This document shows positions 37,601-47,414 of a DNA stretch of 64,000 bases, one piece after another; position 1 is the stretch's first letter; each line of letters opens with the position of its first letter. A program made the translations under genes and the position numbers. The notes beneath the pieces were generated by a model. That model was not told the origin of the DNA. It did no database searches and worked only from the letters and a program-made list of their open reading frames with translations. This stretch comes from Ephemerocybe angulata. Its lineage: Eukaryota > Basidiomycota > Agaricomycetes > Agaricales > Psathyrellaceae. The DNA lies in assembly GCA_013368325.1 (NCBI GenBank), contig JAACJK010000057.1, positions 186,001 through 250,000 on the forward strand, given 5' to 3'.

Positions 37601-38973
37601 CCATTGTAACGAAAGAAGTACAAGCTACCGACACCCCCGCATACCATAGGAGATCTCGAACGGTATACACAGACGGCTCGTGCAATGGAAACGGCACGGA
37701 TGAAGCCAGAGCAGGGAGTGGAATCTGGTATGGTGAGAACCACTGGAAAAATACGTCGATACGCCTACCAGGTACACAACAGACTAACAACACCGGGGAG
37801 CTCGTCGCTGCCCTAGTAGCAATGCAGCAGAACCGAGATACCAAAGTACTCAAAATCTTTAGCGATTCCACATACACGATAGGCGCTGTATGCAAACATA
37901 TCCCGAAATGGACGAGGCTTGGCTACATTGGCGTGGCCAACAAAGACATAGTGGGGGCCCTAGCAGGGGAAATAGCCTACTTAAAAAACTCAGTATGGCT
38001 GGCAAAAGTTAAAGGCCATAGTGGTAATACAGGGAACGACGGCGCGGACAGGCTAGCGGCATTGGGCGCCCAGAAAGAAACCCCAGACACCATCGACCTG
38101 GAAAAAGGGAAAAGGATACTTGACGCAGGTGCGAGGCTGGATGCAACGACACAAGCCATACTCTATAAAGGGATAAAACAACGGAAAACAATAACAATAA
38201 GGAAACGCACCCAGGAGAACCTAGAGACTATAATTAACACGGTGGAAGCACTCACCGGAGTTAAGCACACAGAGGAGGCGATCTGGAGATCCCTCCTGCA
38301 AAATGACCCCATAAGCACTAAGACAAGTGCCTTCCTCTGGAAGGCAATCCACGGCGCTCATAAAGTGGGCGAGTATTGGAAACACACTGGGGTAAGCGAC
38401 ACACACATGCCCTGCGAGTTATGCAATGAACCCGTCGAGTCAATTGAACACATCCTACTTGAATGTAGGGCCACGGGTCAAGAAGAGATATGGAGACTCA
38501 CCCGAGAACTATGGAATAAAACTGGAAGAGACTTTCCCCATATTACACTGGGAATGATTCTTGGAATTGGGGTCATGGAAGTGCGAGACACGCCTGAGGA
38601 CGGATCCCCTCCTCGGCCAAATCCCACGCTCACGCGGCTACTACGGATATTGGTATCTGAGGCGACATATTTAATCTGGCTCCTCCGGTGCGAGTGGAGG
38701 ATCGGCAGAGAAGCCGACATAATGAGGCTGCACACGATAAGCGAAATCCGCTCGCGATGGCGTTCCGCCATCGCGAAGCGGATGAGGCTAGACAGCCTCC
38801 TCACCAACAGGGTCACCTTCGGTAACAAAGCGCTCAGGGCGAAACTCGTCCTAAAGACCTGGGAACCGGTGAGAACAACACTAGAAAGGTGCAGCACAAA
38901 TGAGCGCGGACCAGCCATGGGGGTTTTAGTGGGTCGTGAGTCTAATTCACGTCCGCCTGGACGTAACCGTTAA
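34669..38973 (+). CDS. LINE ORF2 remnant: endonuclease tail, reverse transcriptase, RNase H
   Basis: Open for about 1434 codons with no ATG needed at the truncated 5' end. The first 50 residues are the end of an APE-type endonuclease (SRSRIDRIY and TDHLLVST). A charged linker follows. The reverse transcriptase then shows GKAAGLDGIPVEIWK, ISNYRPITVLNTDYK, VRQGDPLSCLLFNIAIE and the catalytic FADDTT. A Cys-rich stretch (CRCRNC...GC) comes before RNase H, whose acidic residues sit in YTDGSCNGNG, NNTGELVAAL, FSDSTYT and HSGNTGNDGADRLA. A zf-RVT-like motif CELCNEP...HILLEC lies near the end. All RT and RNase H catalytic residues look intact. Without its 5' end the copy is not expected to move on its own. 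Confidence 0.93.
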   Translation, partial: YSTKYTDQANSRSRIDRIYINYDIIEKTREWRTSETSVKTDHLLVSTQISPKGTPYVGKGRSTAPDFITKYKESAEALITVLQRHKAGLEELIDARKRGLRDPTNNIQTKWKEIKTSILKTAKEQAWKRASKVDQHIRDWEERRERTLQQETLDEEANVLLDEIEHEIRKWKIKKTLRARDKAAARHHLEGETNSKYDFSMNKNRKPRDSIAALRLPQNGNTQQQPPQYTNSTKKMVEIATTHHSSIQNIEHHPMPPDERERNKNIVINTIKTRVQDDRYEEMNGQFSREEIVEALRNVPNGKAAGLDGIPVEIWKFYTTKHKETAGVENETPDLVNILVELFNDIAEYGVAPETEFAEGWLCPIYKKKDRTDISNYRPITVLNTDYKILTRTIMNRLSKIAPELIHPDQAGFMKNRSIHTQTDLIHTVIGRCANENIRGTIVCLDQEKAYDKVKHEFLWDALGKMNLPAILINTIKSLYADAKTAVILNGMIGQKFRITRGVRQGDPLSCLLFNIAIESLAEMLRTSGIEGLTFPGTDKRVLSCLFADDTTVFLSANDKFSALTQILETWCKASGAKFNIEKTVVIPLGDPDTRKDILTSRKVGPEHLETIPENIHIAGEKVPVRILGAYYGYGLNQEDIWQPTIEKIREAFKRWGKFNPTIKGRCNAANSIVGGHTQYLTRAQGMPTVVRKKIEKLTDDFVFAKKGERKANAISIAMLKEERAHGGRKLLDLETRNEAIELMKAKEFFKPTDERPLWAILSDWTLAENAVRKFRDTVGKENLIHPLLQTWKVNMNSKQLPDNLKRMMRAAYKHKAQFLPAQITQTMRKAMPFWYHRGTKRSIRPRYGDKWGACHRQTHGIKTVGDMLTHAQKNTSWGHTGKTTCRCRNCVQDRSRGCTDPIACRKNANTKLNYLDREWDPRQGDATPDRADRDAPEMTADEIAEGFEQTAQVFETNDDPLRDIRIFTNWDERENEPIVTKEVQATDTPAYHRRSRTVYTDGSCNGNGTDEARAGSGIWYGENHWKNTSIRLPGTQQTNNTGELVAALVAMQQNRDTKVLKIFSDSTYTIGAVCKHIPKWTRLGYIGVANKDIVGALAGEIAYLKNSVWLAKVKGHSGNTGNDGADRLAALGAQKETPDTIDLEKGKRILDAGARLDATTQAILYKGIKQRKTITIRKRTQENLETIINTVEALTGVKHTEEAIWRSLLQNDPISTKTSAFLWKAIHGAHKVGEYWKHTGVSDTHMPCELCNEPVESIEHILLECRATGQEEIWRLTRELWNKTGRDFPHITLGMILGIGVMEVRDTPEDGSPPRPNPTLTRLLRILVSEATYLIWLLRCEWRIGREADIMRLHTISEIRSRWRSAIAKRMRLDSLLTNRVTFGNKALRAKLVLKTWEPVRTTLERCSTNERGPAMGVLVGRESNSRPPGRNR

Positions 38974-39030
38974 GATTATGACTATATGCTTTTATGTACC
39001 TACGCATATCTTATCCCTAACTCACAGCCC

Positions 39031-39059
39031 CACACTACCGACGGACTGCCGTCGGTGTG
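39031..39059 (+). repeat. Stem-loop in LINE 3' UTR
   Basis: ACCGACGG at 39037-39044 pairs with CCGTCGGT at 39049-39056 around ACTG, with weaker pairing beyond. It lies about 120 bp before the poly(A). Some LINEs use 3' stem-loops for RT recognition; that role here is inference. Confidence 0.6.
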
Positions 39060-39176
39060 CGGAAGACGCATTTCCTCCTGGTACAAATCAAATCTGAAAT
39101 ACGCTAGGGAAAACCTAGCAACTTGGCTGGTCATGGAGAGCGCTCCTGTGCTCTGCCGGAAACCGATAGCTCCACC

Positions 39177-39198
39177 AAAAAAAAAAAAAAAAAAAAAA
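39177..39198 (+). other. Poly(A) tail of LINE
   Basis: A run of 22 A residues directly before the right target duplication; the last one or two may be target bases. Confidence 0.95.
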
Positions 39199-39210
39199 GT
39201 GAAATACATG
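39197..39210. repeat. LINE target-site duplication, right
   Basis: AAGTGAAATACATG, identical to 34654-34667. Confidence 0.9.
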
Positions 39211-39898
39211 GCCTGCTGGGCTTGGAGAATCACCGAACGTCGCTTCGCCCAGCCCGATAGCGTCTCCTAGGATTGTGTAGAAATGAACCAGGGGTTGACC
39301 TCGTTCGATGCCGCAGTTGTTTTACAGTTGTTTCGACAATAGCTGTGGGTGATGGACCTCGTATATTCAGTGGCACTTTTGTTGCTAGGCCGTTCGCAAC
39401 CTCCACTTATATCCTCAATGATGGCCAAGCGACGAACTAACAAGGACGCCGAGATGGTGGGGCTAGTCGATATGAGCTGGCGCCAAAGCAGTGATAAACC
39501 TATGGCAGGCTTTCTCGGACAAAAATAAAGAGTTAAGTTTTATAACGTGTTAGTGCTATGCCTTAAGCAAAGTCACGATGAAAAGACTACGGATCAGGCA
39601 AAGTCACCGTGGGATTCACATGTCATAAGCAGATAGAACACAAATCATAGGCGCATCAATGACTCCCGGGACAACTCTCATGTCGCGCTCATCGTGATTT
39701 TGCTCTTTCCCCTGTGTCCGCCTTGGGCTGTTGTGAGCGGCACACGTTCGGCAAAATGTCGGAGCCCAAACCAGCAAGCTTGGCGCCGGCGGCTGGAGAT
39801 AGCTTTTTTTCTGAATAAACACGGTTTTCTTGCAAGGCAGCGACCACCAGTGACCCCAAGTGACCCGCTCTATCCAACTTCAGTGTCTCTATCTAGAG
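39211..39898. other. Spacer between LINE and integrase module
   Basis: About 690 bp with no supported exon. If the three-gene module is one mobile element, its left end should lie here, but I could not see terminal repeats matching the region around 47.25-47.41 kb. Confidence 0.45.
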
Positions 39899-42800
39899 AT
39901 GCCGTATTATCCACGACAGGAGTGCCTCACTCCAGGCTGCAACTGCGCTGGATGGTTTAAGGAGCTTGGAGACGATATAGCCATCTACGCAGAAACACCA
40001 AGAGATATCTGTGGATGTGAGCATGCGTACTACCAGCATCGCTCTGATGTTGGTGTGAAGGGAGGTCTTCCCTCAGCTGGTTGTGGAGGATACACATTCA
40101 TGGTGCGTACCCTCAGGCCCTATAAACCTGTATTGTCATGCTCAACATTGCCCAGCCCTCTACCTCATTGTCCCGCCCCAAGGCTTCTACGCTCTGTGAA
40201 GGCTGCGAACAGCCTTTCATGCGACATGCAAACATGAACCCCCAAAATGCCAATGCACCCTCAGCAACCCAACCAGTCTATCAGCAAGCCGTCTCAACTC
40301 AATTTGCGCAAACATCCTACCAACCTCCTTCGTCGCAACCCACCTCCACTCAAAATTCCCGCCAGCTGCCTCCTTCAACCCAAGTCCCACCTTATCAGGC
40401 TGTGACTGAATCTCAGGGTGCGGGTAGCTGGGAGGCGATTGTTGCTCGTGCCCAAACTACTTTGACGAATGCCAACATCCCACCACCGACGCCCTCATCT
40501 GCACCCACGGGTTCTGTCCAGGGAATTCAGGTCTTTTCTGCCCCCCAAGGAGTTCCTTTCAACCCCTCTCCACAGCTTCGCACAGTTGTTCACAGTCAAC
40601 GGATGGGAAGTGCCCAAACTGCGCGTCCAGGAGCAAGAAAGAAAAAGGGAACCTACGATCTTCCTGTTGGAGCAGTCCTCCCTGGGCCACATGCAGGGCC
40701 GTCGCAGCCTGTGCCATCCATTGCTCCTGCTCGACGGTTTAATGTTCTTGTCCACCCCTTCAGCGTAGGTCTACTACACTCATGCTGGTTCTATAATCTC
40801 ATTCCATTTTAGGCTGCGCATGTTGTTACCAAAGACGAGGACGGTGCGGAGGGTCCATCAGCATTCTTTCTGAACCAAACAGATTTGGCAGCCATGTACG
40901 ACATCTACACCAACTACGGCCTTCAGTTTAGCTTCGACATGCCCACCTCTGGATCAGAGGCCTATCGATTCCGCAGTTTCATTGCCGCAGTCAACAACCA
41001 TCTCTTCCAAAACAAAATCAAGGTTCCCATTGGCCACAATCACCGAACAGCATTTGGTCTTCAGAGCTTTGGAGAAACTCTCATTGACCCAGCTAAGGAA
41101 CCGTTCCCCATTTCCCCATCTGCTTTCCCATTCGACATTCTTGTCAAGACGAAAGCTCCTCGAGGGGGCAGGCAAAACGGTCATGTTGGCGTGTACTGGT
41201 TTCAGCAGACGCCCTTTCCTCCAGGGTATTTCACTCCGGAGTGGCTTGTGTCGATTTTCAATCTTCGTCATCCTTATGACATGGATGGGTTAATAATAAT
41301 CATAGGTTCGCTCCTTTCAATTACCGTACCCTTACGTTCCTAGCTAACATATCACCGCATCTCAGCTCCGCATACACGACATCTCCAAGGATTGATCAAT
41401 GATAGACTTCTGCCATGCTTTGCTTGGCATGTAACCCGCCTGCTACCTTTCTATGAGATTCCAGAGAGTGCAGATCTCGACCAGGCACAAGAAAAAGGCC
41501 TTACTGAAAGGGATCTATGCTTTTCGACATGCCCTTTGCGTATAGCTCCTACTGCGGTGAGCAAATCATTCCAAATGTCAGAGTGTCCTCCCTTCTGAAG
41601 TGCAGCTATTAGATCACGACTAACAGTGTCGAAGCTGAGACCTCCAATCTGAGAAGGTCGCGATGAGAATCTGCAGAGGTATTTCAATCTCTTCTTTATA
41701 ACACAGTGTTCTTAAATTGACACGACATCCCATAGTCGGAAGATGAGGTTGAACAACCTCGCACGCGCCGGCGTCAGCGACAACGTTCCCGAAGCCCAAA
41801 CTATGATATCAACTTCTGTAATGAAGACTTCTTCCATCAAGTTTGTTTTATTTACCCTCTCTTTATTGCTTTCAGTTAACCCTTATTGGTATTTTAGAGT
41901 ATCTGGACCTCTGACGATCTCGACGCTGAGGCTGCAGCCGAGAGCGATAGCGAGTATCAAAGCCTGTTTACTCCAGCCGCCAACTCTCTCCCTCCCCCCT
42001 TACGCCATTCCTCTCCACCTTTACTGGATCTTCCCCCATCATCGCCTCCTGCAGCACCAACTTTACAGCAGGAGGTTGTTTTTACCACCATCGAAGAGGA
42101 GGCTCCCTTGGAGCGCCATGTGCACGTTGAAAACTGGGCTGCTGAAGTGTGTCGCCGCATTCGACTGGATACCTCCGGTGTATCTATTGTCTGCAAGTCC
42201 TCAGGGTTTACCAAGGCTGCTACGGAGCTTATCAATCTGCTACGCCATATTGTTTCTTCTCCTGAGACGCCTTTTACTCCCAGTGAAGAAGGGTCTGTTG
42301 AAGTCGACCTGATCCAAAATCCTCCACGCCTTGTCTCTCTCTTATCTGCCAAGTTTCAATGCCGCATGTGAGTATTTGGCTAATCAATGTATGCATCCTA
42401 GCTGTGATTGAACGTTGCTCTACAGAAATGACGGAAGGACACGGTCTTTAGGTCCTGGCCTTATGACCGAGCTGATGGGGGCAACTATTGACACCATATT
42501 TGCCTATGCGTCCCCTCGGTGGATGCCAGGAGTTGCCGGCGACAATTGCTTTGTTCCCCATCTGACACCTCTGAACTCTACCAGCACAGCAGTGAAGCTT
42601 TACAAGGCAGAAGGAGCAGCAATCGCCATGTATCTGATGAAGATGCGCGTACCCCCCGAAAGGCTGCATCCAATCCTTCTCTTCCTCCTTGTCACAAACT
42701 CCCCTGATGCGCTGCGATCTTTGACATCAAGGGATATTCAAGTATTTGATCCAGACACCGCCCAAGTAATGGCAGAGATTGAGAAAATGGGGCCTGAAGA

Positions 42801-43759
42801 GACGAAGGAGAGTGGAGACTTGGTTCTCCGAGTGAAAGATTTACTTGATATTCCAGTGAGTGACGAAGCATGTCTGATAGTTCAATAGCAGCTTCTCAAT
42901 ATCTCTTTACAGCAAAACTACCTTGGCCGACCGCGCACCCCAGATGAGCATGAAGATTTGCGAGTTATGATGCTCGCCCAGCTCTTTACAGGCCATACCT
43001 CTCCGTGGACGCACCCTGCTTTCCTTGCCCTTATCGAAGGCCTCCATGTTGGTCTCACCCAAAACCGACCCACTGACCCAACTGATATCTTTGATCAGAG
43101 GGTAATTAAGCATCTCTCCCCTCTCTTTGTCGTTTTCTTACCATGTACTCTATCTAGGTTTTGGGAAATGCTGCTCCGCTGGATTTTGTTCATGATCTTT
43201 ACGCTCAAGGCGTGCGGGGAGTGCGCAACCTGCTTTCCTGCTTTGAATTTTCTACCTCATTTGAAGTCGGTGACAACGACAGACGACTGTATTCAGTTCT
43301 CTTCGTTCTTCACTTTACTCGCTGGCTTTGTGGGAAGGGGCATCCCAGGTCTCTTATGCTCGATGGTGTTATTCCCTACTCCCTCTACTCTCAGCAAAAG
43401 GGAAGCAGACTCACTCGGCCTATCATGGTTATTCAGTCCCTATCAGCGTATCGATCTATGCGTCTTCCAGACAAAACAACGTTCAGAGTGAGTCTTTCCT
43501 TTCTCTTCTTCCTCAGTATCTTTGACGCATGGATGTCCAGATAACCTTCCGTGCTCCTAACGATCTGGAAGTGGGACACAATCAACCTACGCATCATATA
43601 CATGTGTGCGACAAGCAGATGGATGTCGTTATCAACCAGGGTATGAAGAACCTACTGCGTTCATCTGGGAGGTACGACGAGGAGGACTACTTTTCTGGCT
43701 TTGATTACTGGCTTCACAAGAGCTTGATTCAGCTGAAGGGCGAATTCAATATGGTGTAA
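39899..43759 (+). CDS. Integrase-module gene A: zinc-site protein with HECT-like C-terminus
   Basis: Long multi-exon gene. Exon 1 (39899-40102) carries a Cys/His cluster (CLTPGCNCAGW, CGCEHAYYQH). Exon 2 (40156-40764) adds CEGCEQPF and a Pro/Gln/Ser-rich linker. Exon 3 from 40813 is a conserved globular block (MYDIYTNYGLQFSFDMPTSG). Later exons contain an Arg/Ser-rich stretch (RTRRRQRQRSRSP), VHVENWAAEVCRRIRL, and a C-terminal region ending with ITFRAPNDLEVG and THHIHVCDKQMDVVIN. That last block resembles a HECT C-lobe with its Cys after a His-rich turn. I recall similar proteins beside integrase genes in Agaricomycetes, but HECT identity is inference. The exon at about 41618-41675 reads through a TGA (41664-41666) in the frame that fits its neighbours, so the gene may be damaged or spliced differently. 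Confidence 0.6.
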
Positions 43760-43782
43760 ATAGCTAATGTTTAGATACATCA

Positions 43783-45410
43783 TTATGTTCCGTAGCGTCT
43801 TCTCAGATCTCGGGAAATAGCCTGTGTTTGCTCAATCGTCAACTCCCGTAAGTTATGAGGATCTGGAGTGAGGTTATAAGTCCAGTCCACCTGAGTCAGG
43901 GCTTCCATCTGGTTAATTTTTTGATGGTCCTGGTCTCGAACAACTACCCCAGGCTCTCTGAGCTTCCGCACCACCTTGATAAGCTTTACCATGACTGCAC
44001 GCACATTGCGAAATGTTTGGACAGATAGCTGGAAAGGGAGCGACTGAACTATAGTATCGGTGGTGATGTCGAACCCTTCTGCACTGACGGTGCTGAATAT
44101 ATCGCCACCACCCAAGTCCCTCAAAATACTGGAACAGAACTGGTAAACAGCAGCCATAATAAGAGCGCGGGGTTGGCCCCTGCGAACACTATGCCCCTCT
44201 AGCCTCTGCAGGGCTAAATACCGTTCCGAGAATTGAGAGCGGAGGAATTCGGTTGGGGAGCTGAAGGGGTTGGTGCTTAAGGTCGAATCTCGCTATTTTC
44301 TCCTTTTAAACAATCTCAAGGGGTTCGTTAATATGGTTGACGTACACGATGACCGTTCGCTGTCTCTGCTTCCTGGGCTGGCAAATTGGAGGAGGGCACA
44401 TCTTCTATAGAAGTAGAGATGGCCGGCAAATTCAAGGAGGGTGCATCTTCGGTCGAAGCAGCGGTGGAATCTGAGGTGATCGCTGAAACTGAAACCTGCG
44501 CGGAAGAAGTGGCGGCGGGGGCAGGTGCTGGAAAGAGAATGCTCTGTTACGCATTCATAAGCTTGGATACAACTCAATCTGAAAAACAACTAACCTTCGT
44601 AACAAAATACATTGTGTAAACTGGCCTTTGGTGAAGCAACTCCATCCTCACCAACGATGGCTCGTCAAACGATGCAGCAACTAGCCTTTCCCCAAAGTTG
44701 TGGTGGAGATTGAGAATATCTCCCAAAAGCCCAACGTTCTTGAAGCTACTATCCTTATGATAGTCGGGTAAACTGATAGAAAGTGGCTTGTTGGATATTA
44801 GTACCGTTAGGTCCGGGTCGCTAGAGGCAAAGTGGAGACGGCGAAGAAAATCTTTGTCTTTGGAGTCACGACATGGGGTAGGATGGGGCTTGATGTCTCC
44901 TCCGATGAGCTCAGGGTTGGCTGCCAAAAGGATGTTGATAACCTCCCCAACGCGGGGATCAGGAGGAAGATCTAGCTCAATGATCTTGTTTTGTTGCAAA
45001 TCCTCGATGTCGTACCCAACGTTGATGAAGCTGGGTGTCTCTAATTAATATCATGAGCATTGATTTGCTATTCAGCATAGCGTGCATGGCTAACCGTTGT
45101 TTTCAGGCTCTATAACACCCCCTGTATCTGGCAGCTCACCCCCTAGTCCTGCGACAATTGCGCGAACCTGAGCCTCAGTGGTGGGCACAGTCTGCAGAGT
45201 GGAAGAGTTGGCATCTAATATATCTTCATCCTCCCCCAGCTCAGGAGAACCTCTGTTTTCATTGAGAATAGCGAGAATGTCTTCGGTTGGAATCGCCTCT
45301 CCCGTTCTCCCCGATGTTCTTGCAACAAATGAGTCTTCCAGTAAGAAAGGTGTGAGCATGATAGTCTAATAGAAGTAAAGCAACATACGGTGAGAGGTAT
45401 TGGCAGACAT
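43783..45410 (-). CDS. Integrase-module gene C, uncharacterised
   Basis: Five or six exons keep one frame: 45389-45410 (MSANTSH), 45095-45334, 44595-45040, an exon from about 44545 to about 44355 (SILFPAPAPAATSSAQ...), and a last exon from about 44290 to 43783. The protein has about 470 aa. Its first part is acidic, and a middle domain includes LPPDPRVGEVINILLAANPE and LLGDILNLHHNFGERL. A Ser/Thr/Ala-rich linker holds a short internal repeat (EDAPSLNLPA / EDVPSSNLPA). The C-terminal domain (FLRSQFSERYLALQRLEGHSVRRG ... NLRELTIEQTQAISRDLRRRYGT) is helical in character. No family was recognised. It is transcribed in the same direction as the integrase, 94 bp downstream of it, and its stop is 23 bp from the stop of gene A on the other strand. 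Confidence 0.65.
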
Positions 45411-45504
45411 GGTGGTTAGGGAATAAAGAAGGAGCCTGACTGAATGAGACACAGGCAGACGATATTGAAGGAGACTAAGACATCTATTATTAGCACTATA
45501 TCTA

Positions 45505-47248
45505 TCATCCAGCAGCGACAGGGACAACAACGGCCTCACAGAGAGCCAAAGCTCTTTCCCAGATAACCTTCCGCCTAACCATGGTAGTAGAAAGAAGCTC
45601 ATCTCCAAACTCCTGATGAAGGGCATGGTCAATTGCCTCGACCAGACCAGGTGGGAAAGGGCAGTGGGGAGCGTCGCAGAGCACTTCGTTCAAGGGGTGG
45701 GGTTCAGTTTCGTGACGAGAGAACTGGTTGACAGGAACTTGTCTTTCTTCTGGATGGCGTTCGTAAAAGCGTTCCATGCTGGCGGTATGGTTTATAAAAG
45801 TCCAATCCACTCCGAACTCTTGATAATCCACAATGTCGTTGTCCTCGTTTCGTATAGGTAGATCTCCAATTCCCCGACAACCAAGTTCTACCAGGCCAAA
45901 GAAAAAGATGTCTTCTGGCGTGCGGCTCCTCTGCGTACGAATCCGGTGGGAATTCCATGCTGCTACCCACTGCTGAGCTGCAGCGTTCATAGCCCCGAGG
46001 AATAAGTGATGAAGAAGCCATAAATGGTTGTTGTTCTCGTGGTTTAAGCCATGAGATAGCTCGAGGTCATGGAAGAGGAGGTACCAAGGCTGGGTATGAC
46101 CAGCATGGTAGTCGACCCACAAGCGTTCAATCCGAACGTTGTGAACTGACTTGCCAAAAATATAGGATCCACGATCATGCCCCCGCATTTGAAGCATAAA
46201 TGCAGCAACCAGGACGTTTTCAGTGCCGTGGTCTCCCCGAACTCTGCTGGGAAGGCCGTTCTTTTCTATGCCGCTTTGAAAAACCTCGAGGACGGTGTTG
46301 GCGGTGTTGTTCGAGCTAATCTTGAGGGCAGTGACAAAGCGGCTGTAGCCATCGATGAATGCATGAGTGACAAATTTCCAACGAATGAGTGCTACGGTCT
46401 TTTTCAGTACGGAATTATTGCTTTAGCACCGTGGTGACCGTCGTGGTGCCATAAAGAATTAACTCCTGGTACCCAATATTTCCGCCGCTCAATTCTAGCA
46501 TGGCCAAAACGCGCAGGGGCTCCCTGAACCCGAAGATATGACTGTTCAATTCTATCGCAAGGAACTCGATGCCCCATAGACAAAAGAGCCCCAGCGAGCA
46601 TCTCCCTCCCGAACTGCGGCGATGAATCCAAGATTTGGCGCATGAATGCGTCGAGAACCTCTGGGGTGTTGCTAATGGGAGATATGGGAGGGCCTGTCGA
46701 TGTCCAGAGCTCTTCCACTGTGCCGTCTTCATGCACGAGGCGCTGATATACAGGGGTGCAGGGTTGAACAAGTTTGTGCTCCAACGCGCGCCGGCGTACC
46801 GTTCGGGCAGAGCAGTCGAGAATTGAGGCCAGTTTGTTAGGGCCTCGAAGGGTGAGCGAGTAAGCCAGAAAGGTGGGGTCAATTTGCTTCTTGGGACGAC
46901 CAGGCTTTCCAGTTCGCTGAAGGGTGAGAGGGACGACTGGCGCTCCGTAATAGGGGTCGGAGGATGCACGCATTCCCTGTTGGAGGAGTTCGACCATCCT
47001 CGCAACAGAAACTTGCAAATTGTGGAATTCCTCTGGTGGAACATGAACGTGGTGCTGCAGCGAGTCAGAACCGACAAAAATCATGCTAGCGAAATACTTA
47101 CTTGAGTGGCAGAAGCCAAGAGCTGATGAGCGTCGTCCACATGCTTTCCAAGGCGTGGAGTATCTCCCAGACGTGTCAACAGGGCATTTTTTACTTGTTC
47201 TGAGAGAACAATGTAAGCAGAGCGTATATTGTCGAGTATCTCTGCCAT
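45505..47248 (-). CDS. DDE integrase (rve-type), intact
   Basis: 552 aa in three exons: 47102-47248, 46430-47054 and 45505-46391 (1659 nt). The N-terminal helical part is followed by a DNA-binding-like segment ([12 protein letters not shown] ... [18 protein letters not shown], helix-turn-helix style). The integrase core holds D in LWHHDGHH, then [10 protein letters not shown] in [10 protein letters not shown], and E in HNVRIERLW, a DDE triad. The Trp-rich tail ([14 protein letters not shown]) is typical of the stand-alone integrases common in Agaricomycetes. No reverse transcriptase, protease or LTR lies nearby, so this is not an ordinary LTR retroelement. It probably catalyses strand transfer for the surrounding element. 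No frame break was found. Confidence 0.85.
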
Positions 47249-47414
47249 AACGGGCAGAGACCAGGAAGGAGGGCAGCGAACAGGTGGTGGGTCAGAAGAG
47301 AAAAGGTGCAGCACTGCCACTTAGAGTCAGGACGCCCCCGTAGGAAACAACGAAGCCAGAAACATGTTCGCAATACTAATACAACAGATAGTTTGAAAAT
47401 AAGAGCTGCCCTAT

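Larger units (their letters stand above)
34668..39196 (+). mobile_element. Non-LTR retrotransposon (LINE), 5'-truncated
   Basis: A 4.5-kb insertion bounded by 14-bp target duplications and ending in an A-run from 39177. It begins inside the endonuclease domain, the usual result of incomplete target-primed reverse transcription, and therefore lacks its promoter, any ORF1 and most of the endonuclease. The remaining ORF has no stop, so the insertion appears recent or the ORF has been conserved. The order endonuclease, RT, RNase H, zinc site resembles Tad-type fungal LINEs; the clade was not tested. Confidence 0.93.

Noticed and set aside
38752..38776. 11-bp perfect hairpin TCGCGATGGCG / CGCCATCGCGA in the LINE
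   Set aside because: It is inside the ORF and encodes conserved-looking charged residues; a chance effect of codons is likely enough.
45505..47248. Integrase as part of an LTR retrotransposon
   Set aside because: No reverse transcriptase, RNase H, protease or LTR within several kb, and the gene has spliceosomal introns.
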